Assembly: GCA_934177725.1 (NCBI GenBank) | Contig: CAKPPO010000015.1 | Location: 1-42,866, forward strand | Reading direction: 5' to 3' | Length of the DNA stretch: 42,866 nt | Origin: an uncultured Clostridia bacterium | GTDB lineage: Bacteria > Bacillota > Clostridia > TANB77 > CAG-508 | Shown: positions 8,782 through 16,770 of the stretch, piece after piece | How the letters are laid out: each line of letters opens with the position of its first letter | Position numbering within the stretch: the first letter of the stretch is position 1 | Position numbers and translations under genes: made by a program | Notes under the pieces: model-generated | What the model saw: the letters and a program-made list of their open reading frames with translations, nothing else | What the model was told of the DNA's origin: nothing | Database searches by the model: none

Positions 8782-10323
8782 TTATTTTGCATAATCAATT
8801 ACTCTTGTTTCTCTAATTATATTAACTTTTATTTGTCCTGGATAATCCATTTCATCTTCTACCTTTTTAGCCACATCTCTTGCCATTAATGTCATTTGTT
8901 CGTCAGTAATTTTTTCTGGTTTTACTATTATTCTAACCTCACGTCCTGCTTGAATTGCAAAAGATTTATCAACTCCTTCAAAAGAGTCTGCAATTTCTTC
9001 AAGTTGTTGTAATCTCTTTATGTATGCTTCTAGAGTTTCACGTCTTGCTCCAGGTCTTGAAGCTGATATTGCATCTGCTGCTTGTATTAAAACTGCTTCT
9101 ACACTTAAAGGTTCTACATCTCCATGGTGAGCTTGTACAGCATTTATTACCATTTCATTTTCTTTATATTTTTTAAGCACTTCTACACCCAATTCTACGT
9201 GTGTACCTTCCATATCATGGTCTAATGCTTTTCCTATATCATGTAATAATCCAGCTCTTCTAGCAAGTTTAGTATCTAATCCTAATTCTTCTGCCATTAT
9301 TCTAGCTAAATTAGAAACTTCTACTGAATGGTTTAATACATTTTGTCCATAACTTGTTCTATATTTTAATTTTCCTAGTAAATTAATAATATCTGGATGA
9401 AGTCCTATAACACCAGCTTCCATAGCAGCTCTTTCGCCTTCTTCTTTAATAGTTTGTGCTAATTCTTCTTTAGCTTTTTCGACCATTTCTTCTATTTTTG
9501 CTGGATGAATTCTTCCATCATCTATTAATTTCTCTAATGCCATTTTTGCTACTTCTCTACGTAATGGATCAAATCCTGATATAACAACAGCTTCTGGTGT
9601 ATCATCTATAATCAAATCAATTCCTGTCAATGTTTCTAGAGTTTTTATGTTTCTTCCTTCTCTACCAATAATTCTTCCCTTCATATCATCATTTGGAAGA
9701 GATACTATTGACACTGTTGTTTCTTGTGAATGATCTGCTGCACACTTTTGGATAGCATATCCTATAATATTTTTAGCTGTTTTATCAGCTGTTTCCTTAG
9801 TTTTTTGTTCAAATTCTTTAATTAAATTTGCTTTTTCAACGGTTAATTGTTTTTCAACTTCATTTAACAATTGTTCTTTTGCATCTTCTACAGATAAACT
9901 AGATATACGTTGTAATTCTAACATTTGTTTATTATATAATCCTTCTAGTTCTTCTCTTTTTTTATTGTTTTCTTCTACTTTATTCATTAAGTCTCTTTCT
10001 TTGTTTTCTAGTTGATTCATTCTGTTTTCTAAGTTTTCTTCTTTTTGAATTAAACGTTTTTCTTGTAATTGTACTTCGCCTCTTCTTTCTCTAATCTCCT
10101 GATCTAATTCTTTTCTAGAGTTCATAATTTCTTCTTTTGCTTTGAAGATTTCTTCTTTTTTCTTATTTTCTGCTTCTTTATTTGCTAACTCTATAATTCT
10201 TTTAGCTTCATTTTCTGCGCTTTTCATCTTTGATTCTGCTATTTTTTTTCTAATTGTAAAACCTACAAATGTAAAAATAACAGCTGAGATTAGAAAAATG
10301 GCGATATAAATTATGATATCCAT
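8782..10323 (-). CDS. rny: Ribonuclease Y
   Basis: Membrane-anchored endoribonuclease that initiates mRNA decay in Firmicutes. It has 513 residues, close to B. subtilis Rny (520). Order: N-terminal transmembrane helix (about 3-22); long coiled coil (about 28-180) rich in Lys, Glu and Gln; KH domain with GRIIGREGRNIKTLE (216-230); and HD domain with LLHDIGKALDHD, HD at 361-362, plus AVQAHHGD (395-402). All catalytic residues look intact. The gene stands alone with its own terminator and is followed at a distance by the PBP1a operon. Confidence 0.98.
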   Translation of the reverse strand: MDIIIYIAIFLISAVIFTFVGFTIRKKIAESKMKSAENEAKRIIELANKEAENKKKEEIFKAKEEIMNSRKELDQEIRERRGEVQLQEKRLIQKEENLENRMNQLENKERDLMNKVEENNKKREELEGLYNKQMLELQRISSLSVEDAKEQLLNEVEKQLTVEKANLIKEFEQKTKETADKTAKNIIGYAIQKCAADHSQETTVSIVSLPNDDMKGRIIGREGRNIKTLETLTGIDLIIDDTPEAVVISGFDPLRREVAKMALEKLIDDGRIHPAKIEEMVEKAKEELAQTIKEEGERAAMEAGVIGLHPDIINLLGKLKYRTSYGQNVLNHSVEVSNLARIMAEELGLDTKLARRAGLLHDIGKALDHDMEGTHVELGVEVLKKYKENEMVINAVQAHHGDVEPLSVEAVLIQAADAISASRPGARRETLEAYIKRLQQLEEIADSFEGVDKSFAIQAGREVRIIVKPEKITDEQMTLMARDVAKKVEDEMDYPGQIKVNIIRETRVIDYAK

Positions 10324-10479
10324 AATTTTACACCTCTTTCTATTTTATTTTCAATGTACATAAATATATATAACTCTAATAATATTTTAATTTTTAGAAT
10401 ATATTTTGTCTCCATTACTATTTTATATTTATTATTGTAAACTGTCAAGTCATTTTAGGTAATTGGTAAAAAAAGTTAG

Positions 10480-10545
10480 TCGAACAAGAGGGACGGTCCT
10501 TTATGTTCCGAAATCGGAACATAAAGGACCGTCCCTCTTGTTCGA
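10480..10545. repeat. Perfect inverted repeat with 32-bp arms
   Basis: Arms 10480-10511 and 10514-10545 are perfectly complementary around a 2-base AA centre. Each arm contains GAGGGACGGTCC, itself nearly palindromic. It is GC-rich against a very AT-rich background. The GGGACGGTCC core resembles palindromes associated with IS200/Y1-type (RAYT) transposases in Firmicutes; no such transposase is in this window. It lies between the xer terminator and rny. Confidence 0.85.
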
Positions 10546-10560
10546 TTTTCGATTTAGCAA

Positions 10561-10600
10561 ATAAAAAATCAATTAACTATAAAGTTAATTGATTTTTTAT
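10561..10600. terminator. Bidirectional terminator after the Xer recombinase gene
   Basis: An 18-bp perfect stem (10561-10578 with 10583-10600) with a 4-base loop and A/T flanks, 21 bases after the recombinase stop. It can act on both strands. Confidence 0.85.
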
Positions 10601-10621
10601 TAAACTCTTATTAAGCTCTTA

Positions 10622-11503
10622 TTAAGCTCTTGGATGTGCTTTTTTATATATATTTTTTATTCCACTATCTTGAAATTGCATATAAACTTGTGTTGAAGAA
10701 ATATCTGAATGTCCAAGCATTGTTTGTATTGCCTTTAAATCTGCACCATTTTGTAAAAGATGTGTTGCAAATGAATGTCTTAATACATGTGGTGTAATAT
10801 CTTTTGTAATGTGTGCTTGTTCTTTATAGTATTTTACTATTTTCCAGAAACCTTGTCTTGTTAATCTTTGACCATTAACATTAACAAATAGTGCCTCAAC
10901 ACTTTCGTCTCTAATTAATACTGGTCTTGCTTCTTCTATATATTCTTTTAGCGCTTTTAAAGATAATGTTCCTAAAGGAATATTTCTTTGTTTTGAACCT
11001 GAATGGCAAACAACATATCCTTCATCTAATTTAACATCTTTTACGTCTAGAGAAATAATTTCTGTAACTCTCATTCCAGTAGCATAAGCAAATTCTAGCA
11101 TTGCTTTATCTCTAGTTCCTTTTAAATCTACGTCTTTTGGTTGTTCTAATAATAGTTCTACTTCTTTTGCTGTTAAAACGCTAGGTGTTCTTTTTTCTAT
11201 TTTTGGTGATTGAATATGTAAAGTTGGATCTACTTTTACTTTTTTATTTCTTACTAAGAATTGGTAAAAAGAACGTATTGAAGCTAAACATCTTGATATT
11301 GTAGATGGCTTTTTACCTATTGATTGTAAATGTTCTAAATACTCTTTAATATCTTCTTCTTTAACTTTTGCATAATTTAAATTATTGCTTTCTACATATT
11401 TACTGTAATATACTATATCTCTTCTATATGATTGTAAAGTATTTTCTGATGCTTTTTTATCATTTTGAAGAAATTCTAAAAAAAGTTTTACTTGTTTTTC
11501 CAT
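10622..11503 (-). CDS. xerD: Tyrosine recombinase XerC/XerD
   Basis: 293 residues, typical for Xer proteins that resolve chromosome dimers at dif. I use the ATG at 11501-11503 because GGGGAG lies 8 bases upstream; a further ATG 21 bases upstream (11524) has no good RBS. The N-terminal SAM-like core-binding domain (about 5-90) is followed by the catalytic domain. Catalytic residues, numbered from this start: Arg145 in ATGMRVTE, Lys171 region (GSKQR), His239 and Arg242 in HVLRHSFATHLL, His265 in LGHSDI, and Tyr274 in STQVYMQF. XerC and XerD cannot be told apart reliably here. A solitary chromosomal setting without integrase neighbours favours the housekeeping role. Confidence 0.9.
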   Translation of the reverse strand: MEKQVKLFLEFLQNDKKASENTLQSYRRDIVYYSKYVESNNLNYAKVKEEDIKEYLEHLQSIGKKPSTISRCLASIRSFYQFLVRNKKVKVDPTLHIQSPKIEKRTPSVLTAKEVELLLEQPKDVDLKGTRDKAMLEFAYATGMRVTEIISLDVKDVKLDEGYVVCHSGSKQRNIPLGTLSLKALKEYIEEARPVLIRDESVEALFVNVNGQRLTRQGFWKIVKYYKEQAHITKDITPHVLRHSFATHLLQNGADLKAIQTMLGHSDISSTQVYMQFQDSGIKNIYKKAHPRA

Positions 11504-11658
11504 TTTATTTAGCTCCCCTATCATTATTTTTTCTTTAACTTACGTAAACTGTATATGTTATATCAAATTAAATCAAAAATGTAAAGACATTTTTCTAAAA
11601 AAAATTATATTTTTTTATGTTATTTCCATTTTTATTTCATTTTTCAGCATATTCTCTT

Positions 11659-12306
11659 TTAAAAATATTTAATGCATACGCTAAGCAATGAGTTGGATAT
11701 ATATACCTCTATAAATGAGGCCATTATTAAAAAGCATAAAATGATAATTGAAAATATTGTGTGTTTTATAATTTCCATTTTTATGTTTTCTCTTCTTTTA
11801 TCTTTAATAATTACTTTATATAACCTCGTTCCGCTTACCCCTATAGCAAAAATACATGGTATTATTATTAGGTTTTGTAGTAATAAAGTTATTAAAGAAA
11901 ACATTATCCCCTTCCATGTTCCAAGTGCTAAAATAATTGTTGAAATTGTATACCCCAAGGAAAATCCTTTATATACAATTATTCCATATACAACAGGAAT
12001 TCCTATTACAACACATCCCATAAACCATAATATAAATGCCGTAAATATATCATTTATAATAACTTCTTTTAGCAGTTTCGTTTTATCTACTTGATAATCT
12101 GTTTTCAAACATTCTATAAAAGTAGTAATATTATTTCCAATTTGACTATTTCCAGCATTGTTATCGTTGTTTGTAAAAATTACTGCTATAATAATTCCAA
12201 TTAAAAACAATGCTGAAACAATTAGATATTGTTTCAAATTAGTATATACATGTTCTTTTACTATATTTTTTAATGTTCTAATTTGTCTCTTCTCTTGTTT
12301 TCTCAT
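11659..12306 (-). CDS. spoIIM: Stage II sporulation protein M
   Basis: 215 residues from the ATG at 12304-12306, which has AAAGGAGG 6-7 bases upstream; an upstream ATG at 12330 overlaps this RBS and is less likely. SpoIIM is the integral membrane component of the SpoIID-SpoIIM-SpoIIP complex that degrades septal peptidoglycan and drives engulfment. Seen here: a basic N-terminus, then hydrophobic helices at about 28-48, 90-112, 120-145, 150-170 and 190-210, with the FxxNxxxxxxxxxGxxxGxPxxxxxxxxGxxLG-like core (FTAFILWFMGCVVIGIPVVYG). The gene is followed by 130 bases without a clear terminator. SpoIIP, its partner, is encoded at the right end of the window. Confidence 0.9.
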   Translation of the reverse strand: MRKQEKRQIRTLKNIVKEHVYTNLKQYLIVSALFLIGIIIAVIFTNNDNNAGNSQIGNNITTFIECLKTDYQVDKTKLLKEVIINDIFTAFILWFMGCVVIGIPVVYGIIVYKGFSLGYTISTIILALGTWKGIMFSLITLLLQNLIIIPCIFAIGVSGTRLYKVIIKDKRRENIKMEIIKHTIFSIIILCFLIMASFIEVYISNSLLSVCIKYF

Positions 12307-12380
12307 AGTTTCCTCCTTTGGTTTATACATAATGTGTATTCTATAAAAAAACTTTTTAGAACAATTTTAAATTCATTTTT

Positions 12381-12431
12381 AAATTTTAAGGACGGGCTTA
12401 AAAAATTTATTTAAACCCGTCCCTAAAATTT
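12381..12431 (-). terminator. Long hairpin after the PHP gene
   Basis: A 22-bp stem with two mismatches (12381-12402 with 12410-12431) carries a GGACGGG/CCCGTCC core. It lies 22 bases downstream of the PHP gene and probably terminates it; the T run on the minus strand is short. Confidence 0.7.
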
Positions 12432-12453
12432 AAGTTCTTTCCCAACTCTCAAT

Positions 12454-13641
12454 CTATTTAACTTTTCCGTAGACTCCTCCACCGCCAGATTCTATTTTTA
12501 CGTTTCCATCTCTTGCGTCTACTATTTTGCTTGCTATTTTTTCTCCTACAACTGCTTCTATGTCATCTTTTGAAAGCTTATGTAATATGTTCATTTCTGT
12601 ATTAAATGCATCTAATAATTTCGTAATATATCTTGGTCCAACACCTGGTATAAATCCCAATGGTACTTGATATATGTATGGTGGTCTATTTTTAGGACTT
12701 TTTGTTTTTTCTTTATCTTTAATTAATTCTATTCTATCAAAAACACCAAATGTAACTTTATTACTTCCACATTTTGGACAAACCTCTACTGGATGCTTTG
12801 TTTCTATAACAGATTCACAATTATCGCAATATGTTCTATGGTATTTACCAAGTTTTGGGTCTAGTCCATAGTTTGCAAGTACTTTTCTTCCACCTTCATT
12901 TTTTAACGCCATAACTATTTCCTTAAATGATATATCTTCTACTTGTATTTTGTTGTATTCTCTTGCTATTTTAGGAAGTGAATGTGCATCTGAGTTTGTT
13001 ACAAATGTCATTCTTTCAAGTTCAGAAATTGTATCTGCTAAAAATGTGTCTGCACTTAACCCTAGCTCTACTGCAAATATTTTGTTTAACTTTTCTTTAA
13101 ATATATTTTCTAATCTGTCTGTACAATTTCCATAGTAGCTTTTATGTGGTGTAAAAATGTGTGCAGGTATTAATATTCCATTGTATTTTTCTACTATGTC
13201 TATTAATTCATAGCCAGATAAATCTGACCTTTGTGTGCTAAGTGTTATATTTTTTATATGATGGCTCATTTCTTGTGAAAAGCCTTTTATGTCTTTTAAA
13301 TGTGGAAAGAAACATACATTATGCGCTGCACCTTTATGTCCATTTCTACCTACTTCTGAAGTTTCTACTTCACTTCCAAGTAATATACAAACTTTATCTT
13401 TATATATAATTCCTCCATCTTTTATTTCATATGCTTCACCTGTTTTTAAAAAGTTTTCTATGTCTTCTATTACATATGGTGATGCACAATCTATAATTCC
13501 TACTACACTTATTCCTTTTCTTTCATAACATTCTTTTGCTATGTTTGCAAAGTTTAAGCTTCTTGCTGCTGTTATTTTTATTGGTTTTCCTTGTTCAGAT
13601 CTTCCTATATGTACGTGTAAATCTGCAAATATTTCATTCAT
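12454..13641 (-). CDS. PHP-domain protein, endonuclease Q-like (TIGR00375 family)
   Basis: 395 residues. The N-terminal PHP fold shows DLHVHIGRS (8-16), IIDCASP, GSEVET, the histidine in IPAHIFTPH and NSDAHS, the metal-binding set of PHP phosphoesterases. After about residue 275 there is a four-Cys zinc ribbon (CDNC...CPKC). The C-terminus has a helix-hairpin-helix stretch, LGFIPGVGPRYITKLLDAF. This order is that of the TIGR00375/EndoQ family, which cleaves DNA 5' to deaminated bases such as uracil and hypoxanthine in archaea and some Bacillota. Repair activity is inferred from the family. The gene is monocistronic, between two hairpin terminators. Confidence 0.82.
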   Translation of the reverse strand: MNEIFADLHVHIGRSEQGKPIKITAARSLNFANIAKECYERKGISVVGIIDCASPYVIEDIENFLKTGEAYEIKDGGIIYKDKVCILLGSEVETSEVGRNGHKGAAHNVCFFPHLKDIKGFSQEMSHHIKNITLSTQRSDLSGYELIDIVEKYNGILIPAHIFTPHKSYYGNCTDRLENIFKEKLNKIFAVELGLSADTFLADTISELERMTFVTNSDAHSLPKIAREYNKIQVEDISFKEIVMALKNEGGRKVLANYGLDPKLGKYHRTYCDNCESVIETKHPVEVCPKCGSNKVTFGVFDRIELIKDKEKTKSPKNRPPYIYQVPLGFIPGVGPRYITKLLDAFNTEMNILHKLSKDDIEAVVGEKIASKIVDARDGNVKIESGGGGVYGKVK

Positions 13642-13659
13642 AATTATTTTACCCTAATA

Positions 13660-13705
13660 AAAACGTTTCATTTCGAAATATTTTAATTTCAAAAAGAAAC
13701 GCTTT
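13660..13705 (-). terminator. Hairpin terminator of the two small unknown genes
   Basis: AAAACGTTTC (13660-13669) pairs with GAAACGCTTT (13696-13705) with inner pairing of ATTTCGAAAT. On the minus strand the stem is followed by TTTTTATT. Confidence 0.7.
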
Positions 13706-13712
13706 ATCTATT

Positions 13713-13946
13713 TTACCTTTCTTCTGATTCTTTCATTCTTAATATAATTGGTTCTATTTCATTTGGGTCAAATTTAAATTTTGGAATAGTCTTATTTACT
13801 TCTTTCCAAGCATTTTCTTCCATAATTTTAATTTTTTGTTTTATTTTGCTTTCTGATTCTACCGCATATATTACAGCATTTCTACTGCTTTGTGTTTTAT
13901 TAAATCCATTTGCTAAATAACTTATACTAGGACGTAAATCGCTCAT
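13713..13946 (-). CDS. Small protein of unknown function (77 aa)
   Basis: 77 residues, unrecognised. No membrane segment or signal peptide. The middle (about 28-50) is a Lys/Glu-rich probable helix, and the C-terminus FKFDPNEIEPIILRMKESEER is mixed charge. Its ATG overlaps the stop of the preceding gene by one base (TAATG), so the two genes are translationally coupled and very likely act together. A hairpin terminator follows 8 bases after the stop. Confidence 0.65.
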   Translation of the reverse strand: MSDLRPSISYLANGFNKTQSSRNAVIYAVESESKIKQKIKIMEENAWKEVNKTIPKFKFDPNEIEPIILRMKESEER

Positions 13947-14488
13947 TATACATACACCTCCTGCATTCCGTTAACAAATCTAATAAATTTCTTTAAATAC
14001 CTATTATCTTTTCCTTTTAAATTTCTATGTTCAAGTAACACCAAAGCTTCATCTACTTGCATACCTATTCTCTCTGGTCTATCTAGAAGCATTCCGCCAA
14101 AGTGATCGACTAATTCTAAAATGTCGCTTTCTTTTTCTCTTGGCTCACTTCCTGAATATCTATTTACTTCCTCACATATTTTGCAAAATCTTTTGTCAAA
14201 TCCTAGAGTGCTCAAATATTCAGCCCCTTCTTTGGCATATGTCTTAACTTTATCTAAATCTATAAGGTTATATGGCTTCTTACAATTACAAAGCAGGCAT
14301 GCTGTTAATACTAGGTTCTCGTCAACATCTATTTTCATCATTTCTATAAATAATTTTGCAAGTTCTGTTTTAAATATGACTGATTTGTCAAAGAAAATAC
14401 GTGCTTTTTTCTCTAAATAAAAAGCTATTTCTAATTTTCTTGTCCAATCTTTTTCATTTAAAATATATTCTGCAAATGTTTCTTCCAT
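13946..14488 (-). CDS. Unknown protein, possibly degenerate HD-domain family
   Basis: 180 residues with no signal peptide or membrane helix. The centre, LVLTACLLCNCKKPYNLIDLDKVKTYAKEGAEYLSTLGF, has the helix pattern of HD-domain proteins (LLxAALLHDIGK...), but the His-Asp pair is Cys-Asn here, and the later VDHFGGMLLDRPE region resembles the terminal Asp helix. If it is an HD relative, it is probably catalytically inactive; this is inference from pattern only. GGAGG lies upstream of the ATG. It forms a coupled two-gene unit with the 77-residue gene downstream. Confidence 0.65.
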   Translation of the reverse strand: MEETFAEYILNEKDWTRKLEIAFYLEKKARIFFDKSVIFKTELAKLFIEMMKIDVDENLVLTACLLCNCKKPYNLIDLDKVKTYAKEGAEYLSTLGFDKRFCKICEEVNRYSGSEPREKESDILELVDHFGGMLLDRPERIGMQVDEALVLLEHRNLKGKDNRYLKKFIRFVNGMQEVYV

Positions 14489-14646
14489 ATTGCACCTCCT
14501 ATGGAATTAAATATATTTTTCTTTATTATATTTAATATTTCGGCACAATTCAACAATGTAATGCAAATGTTATTTAATTGTAATATTTATGTAACAAGCT
14601 ATTTATACTCTTATGTATTCTCCATAGTATATATTTTTTACTCAAA

Positions 14647-14680
14647 ATGACGCAAAAGGGTAACATCCCCTTTGCGTCAT
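14647..14680 (-). terminator. Terminator overlapping the tmcAL stop codon
   Basis: ATGACGCAAAAGGG (14647-14660) pairs with CCCCTTTGCGTCAT (14667-14680); on the minus strand it ends in TTTTGAG. The TGA stop of tmcAL (14677-14679) is inside the stem, so ribosomes reaching the stop may affect folding. Confidence 0.75.
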
Positions 14681-15909
14681 ATTATTACTAATTTACTTGT
14701 ATAATCTAAGTTTGCCCATGATTCATATTCATAGCCTAAAGTATAAACATTTGTAGCAAAAATATCTTTTTCTAACATTTCTTTTAATATTTTATTTGTT
14801 CCTTGTTCTTGATATTTTTTTACAGAAGTAATCATTTGTATTTTAGGATTTATATTACATATATCTGATAGCATTTCTTTTCCTTTATTGTTAAATCCTA
14901 ATACCCTTGCATATGGTATTATTTTTTTTGAATTTTGCATATCTTTTTTAGTAATTCCAAGTAATGCATATAATAAAATTCTTTGAATTCTAGTTTGCGT
15001 ATACCTTTTTGATTTTATAATGTTTACTAGATTAATTATGTTATTACAAGATTCTGCAGCACTTTTTATCACATATTCTAAGCCTTCTGTAACATCTGGA
15101 AGATTTGCAATTTCTTTAACACTCATTTTTCTTAGGTTATATATAATTTCTTTTTCATATTTAACTAAATCTATTACATAATTTCCTTTGCGTATTTCTT
15201 CTTTCAATAACATATATGAGTTTCTTGGCATTACTTTTCTTAAATCATCATATTGTTCTGTAGCAACTAGTTTACGAATAGCTGTAGAACTTGCAAATTC
15301 ATCTACTATTGTTTCATCATTATAATATACTTTTTTTCTTTCTACCGAGAATGGTTTTATATCACTCTTTAGCCTTTTTAGTGCTTTTAAATATTCTATA
15401 CCTAATATATTATTAGGTCCTGATAATATATTAGCATATCTTTTAATATCATTTAAATACATCATTAGGGCGTTTTCTCTCGCTTTTGGGAATGACAATC
15501 CTTTTCCTAGTTCATGGTTTAAAAGCGCAACATATTCTTTTGGCTCATTATACAAAACATTTGCTATATTATTTAAGGCTGCAAAATCTCCCGTTTCTGC
15601 TCCAAAACAAAGTGTATCTACTATTTTTAAACTATCTAATATTTTTATTGCACCTTCTGCAAAATTTTCTGCACTAGATATACTATATATAGTTGGAAGT
15701 TCTATTACTATATCTACTCCGTTTTCTAAAGCCATTTGTGTTTTTACCCATTTATTTACCAAAGATGTATTTCCTCTTTGAGCAAAATTACCAGTCATAA
15801 CTGCCACAACATATTCTGCCCCCGTTTGTTTTTTTGCTTCTTGTATTTGGTAAAAATGTCCATTATGAAATGGATTATATTCTGCAATAATTCCTAAGAC
15901 AGTTGCCAT
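14677..15909 (-). CDS. tmcAL: tRNA(Met) cytidine acetate ligase TmcAL (YlbM)
   Basis: 410 residues. TmcAL activates acetate with ATP and forms N4-acetylcytidine at position 34 of elongator tRNA-Met in Bacillota, avoiding misreading of AUA. The N-terminus GIIAEYNPFHNGHFYQI (6-22) carries the nucleotidyltransferase HxGH motif, followed by AVMTGNFAQRG and VIELPTIYSISSAENFAEGA, all typical of the family. The C-terminal half is helical and lysine-rich, for tRNA binding. Length matches the family (about 400-415). GGGGAG precedes the ATG. The gene is divergent from rnhA. Confidence 0.93.
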   Translation of the reverse strand: MATVLGIIAEYNPFHNGHFYQIQEAKKQTGAEYVVAVMTGNFAQRGNTSLVNKWVKTQMALENGVDIVIELPTIYSISSAENFAEGAIKILDSLKIVDTLCFGAETGDFAALNNIANVLYNEPKEYVALLNHELGKGLSFPKARENALMMYLNDIKRYANILSGPNNILGIEYLKALKRLKSDIKPFSVERKKVYYNDETIVDEFASSTAIRKLVATEQYDDLRKVMPRNSYMLLKEEIRKGNYVIDLVKYEKEIIYNLRKMSVKEIANLPDVTEGLEYVIKSAAESCNNIINLVNIIKSKRYTQTRIQRILLYALLGITKKDMQNSKKIIPYARVLGFNNKGKEMLSDICNINPKIQMITSVKKYQEQGTNKILKEMLEKDIFATNVYTLGYEYESWANLDYTSKLVII

Positions 15910-15950
15910 TTTTCTCTCTCCCCTTATTTCATATTTTATTTTTCTATCTC

Positions 15951-15979
15951 TTGTATATTTTTCATTTCATTGATATAAT
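15951..15979 (+). promoter_or_regulatory. Sigma-A promoter of rnhA
   Basis: TTGTAT (15951-15956), a 17-base spacer and TATAAT (15974-15979), 41 bases before the rnhA ATG. AAAGGA (16006-16011) is the RBS. Confidence 0.75.
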
Positions 15980-16020
15980 ATCATAAAATCTAAAATTTTA
16001 CAATCGAAAGGACAAATATT

Positions 16021-16455
16021 ATGGAAGAAATTACAATATACACTGATGGAGCTTGTTCAGGCAATCCTGGGCCTGGTGGTTGGGGTGCTATTTTAATGTA
16101 TAAAGACAATAAAAAGGAAATTTCTGGCGGTAAAAAGGATACTACTAACAATGTTATGGAACTCACTGCTGTTATTGAAGCTTTAAAACTTGTAAAATTT
16201 CCTTGTAAAATAAAAGTTTATAGTGATAGTGCTTATGTTGTAAACGGATTTTTACAAGGTTGGATTTATAATTGGATAAAGAAAAATTGGAGAACTGCTG
16301 ACGGCAGTCCTGTTAAGAATAAGGAATTATGGGAAACTTTATATAATTTTACTAAAACTCATGAGATAGAATTTATTAAGGTTAAAGGTCATAGCGATAA
16401 TGAATTTAATAATCGTTGTGACGAACTTGCAAGAAATGCTATTTTAAATTTATAA
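16021..16455 (+). CDS. rnhA: Ribonuclease HI
   Basis: 144 residues, compact bacterial RNase HI that cleaves the RNA strand of RNA-DNA hybrids. Catalytic set visible: Asp in IYTDGACSGNPGPGGWG (about residue 8), Glu in MELTAVIEAL (about 48), Asp in VYSDSAYVVNG (about 70), and Asp in CDELAR near 134, with the supporting His in KGHSDNE. The basic handle region KNWRTADGSPVKNKELW is present. It is one of only two clear plus-strand genes, transcribed from its own promoter and closed by a bidirectional terminator it shares with the microprotein gene. Confidence 0.97.
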   Translation: MEEITIYTDGACSGNPGPGGWGAILMYKDNKKEISGGKKDTTNNVMELTAVIEALKLVKFPCKIKVYSDSAYVVNGFLQGWIYNWIKKNWRTADGSPVKNKELWETLYNFTKTHEIEFIKVKGHSDNEFNNRCDELARNAILNL

Positions 16456-16484
16456 ATATAACACATTTTTTTCATATATAAAAC

Positions 16485-16511
16485 AAAAAAGACCTAATAT
16501 CGGTCTTTTTT
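16485..16511. terminator. Bidirectional terminator between rnhA and the microprotein gene
   Basis: A 10-bp stem (16485-16494 with 16502-16511, AAAAAAGACC/GGTCTTTTTT) and a 7-base loop, with T runs in both directions. It ends the convergent rnhA (+) and 51-residue gene (-). Confidence 0.9.
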
Positions 16512-16524
16512 TGTTTGTCTCTTG

Positions 16525-16680
16525 TTATGGTTTTTGTTTGGTGGCAATAGCTTTCCATGTTTTTACTTCATCTTCCAAACTTCTAACTTTCTGAATTAAT
16601 TCAGCTTTTTCTTTTTTTAGCTGTTGGTTTTCTTCTTGTAATTCTACAATCATTCGTGTCATACGTTCAGTGCCGTTCAT
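16525..16680 (-). CDS. 51-residue coiled-coil microprotein
   Basis: ATG at 16678-16680 with GGAGG 7 bases upstream, stop TAA at 16525-16527. The 51-residue product starts MNGTERMTRM, and residues 11-45 are an amphipathic helix with heptad spacing (IVELQEENQQLKKEKAEL then QKVRSLEDEVKTW), a probable leucine-zipper dimer. It has no Cys and no membrane segment. The unit is complete: a near-consensus promoter (16727-16755), a strong RBS and a terminator 14 bases after the stop. It lies downstream of tcdA but has its own promoter. Function unknown. Too short for most gene callers, but the evidence for expression is good. Confidence 0.85.
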   Translation of the reverse strand: MNGTERMTRMIVELQEENQQLKKEKAELIQKVRSLEDEVKTWKAIATKQKP

Positions 16681-16726
16681 ATTTTTTCCTCCATAGTAAA
16701 GACATTGTATAATATTTTACTTACAT

Positions 16727-16755
16727 ATTTTACCACATTATGTCGCCAAGGTCAA
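16727..16755 (-). promoter_or_regulatory. Sigma-A promoter of the microprotein gene
   Basis: On the minus strand: TTGACC (16750-16755), a 17-base spacer, TAAAAT (16727-16732), 47 bases before the ATG. Confidence 0.8.
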
Positions 16756-16770
16756 TTATTTTTTTATAAT

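Noticed and set aside
11504..11524. Longer start for the Xer recombinase
   Set aside because: The ATG at 11524 lacks an RBS, while the ATG at 11503 has GGGGAG at the right distance.
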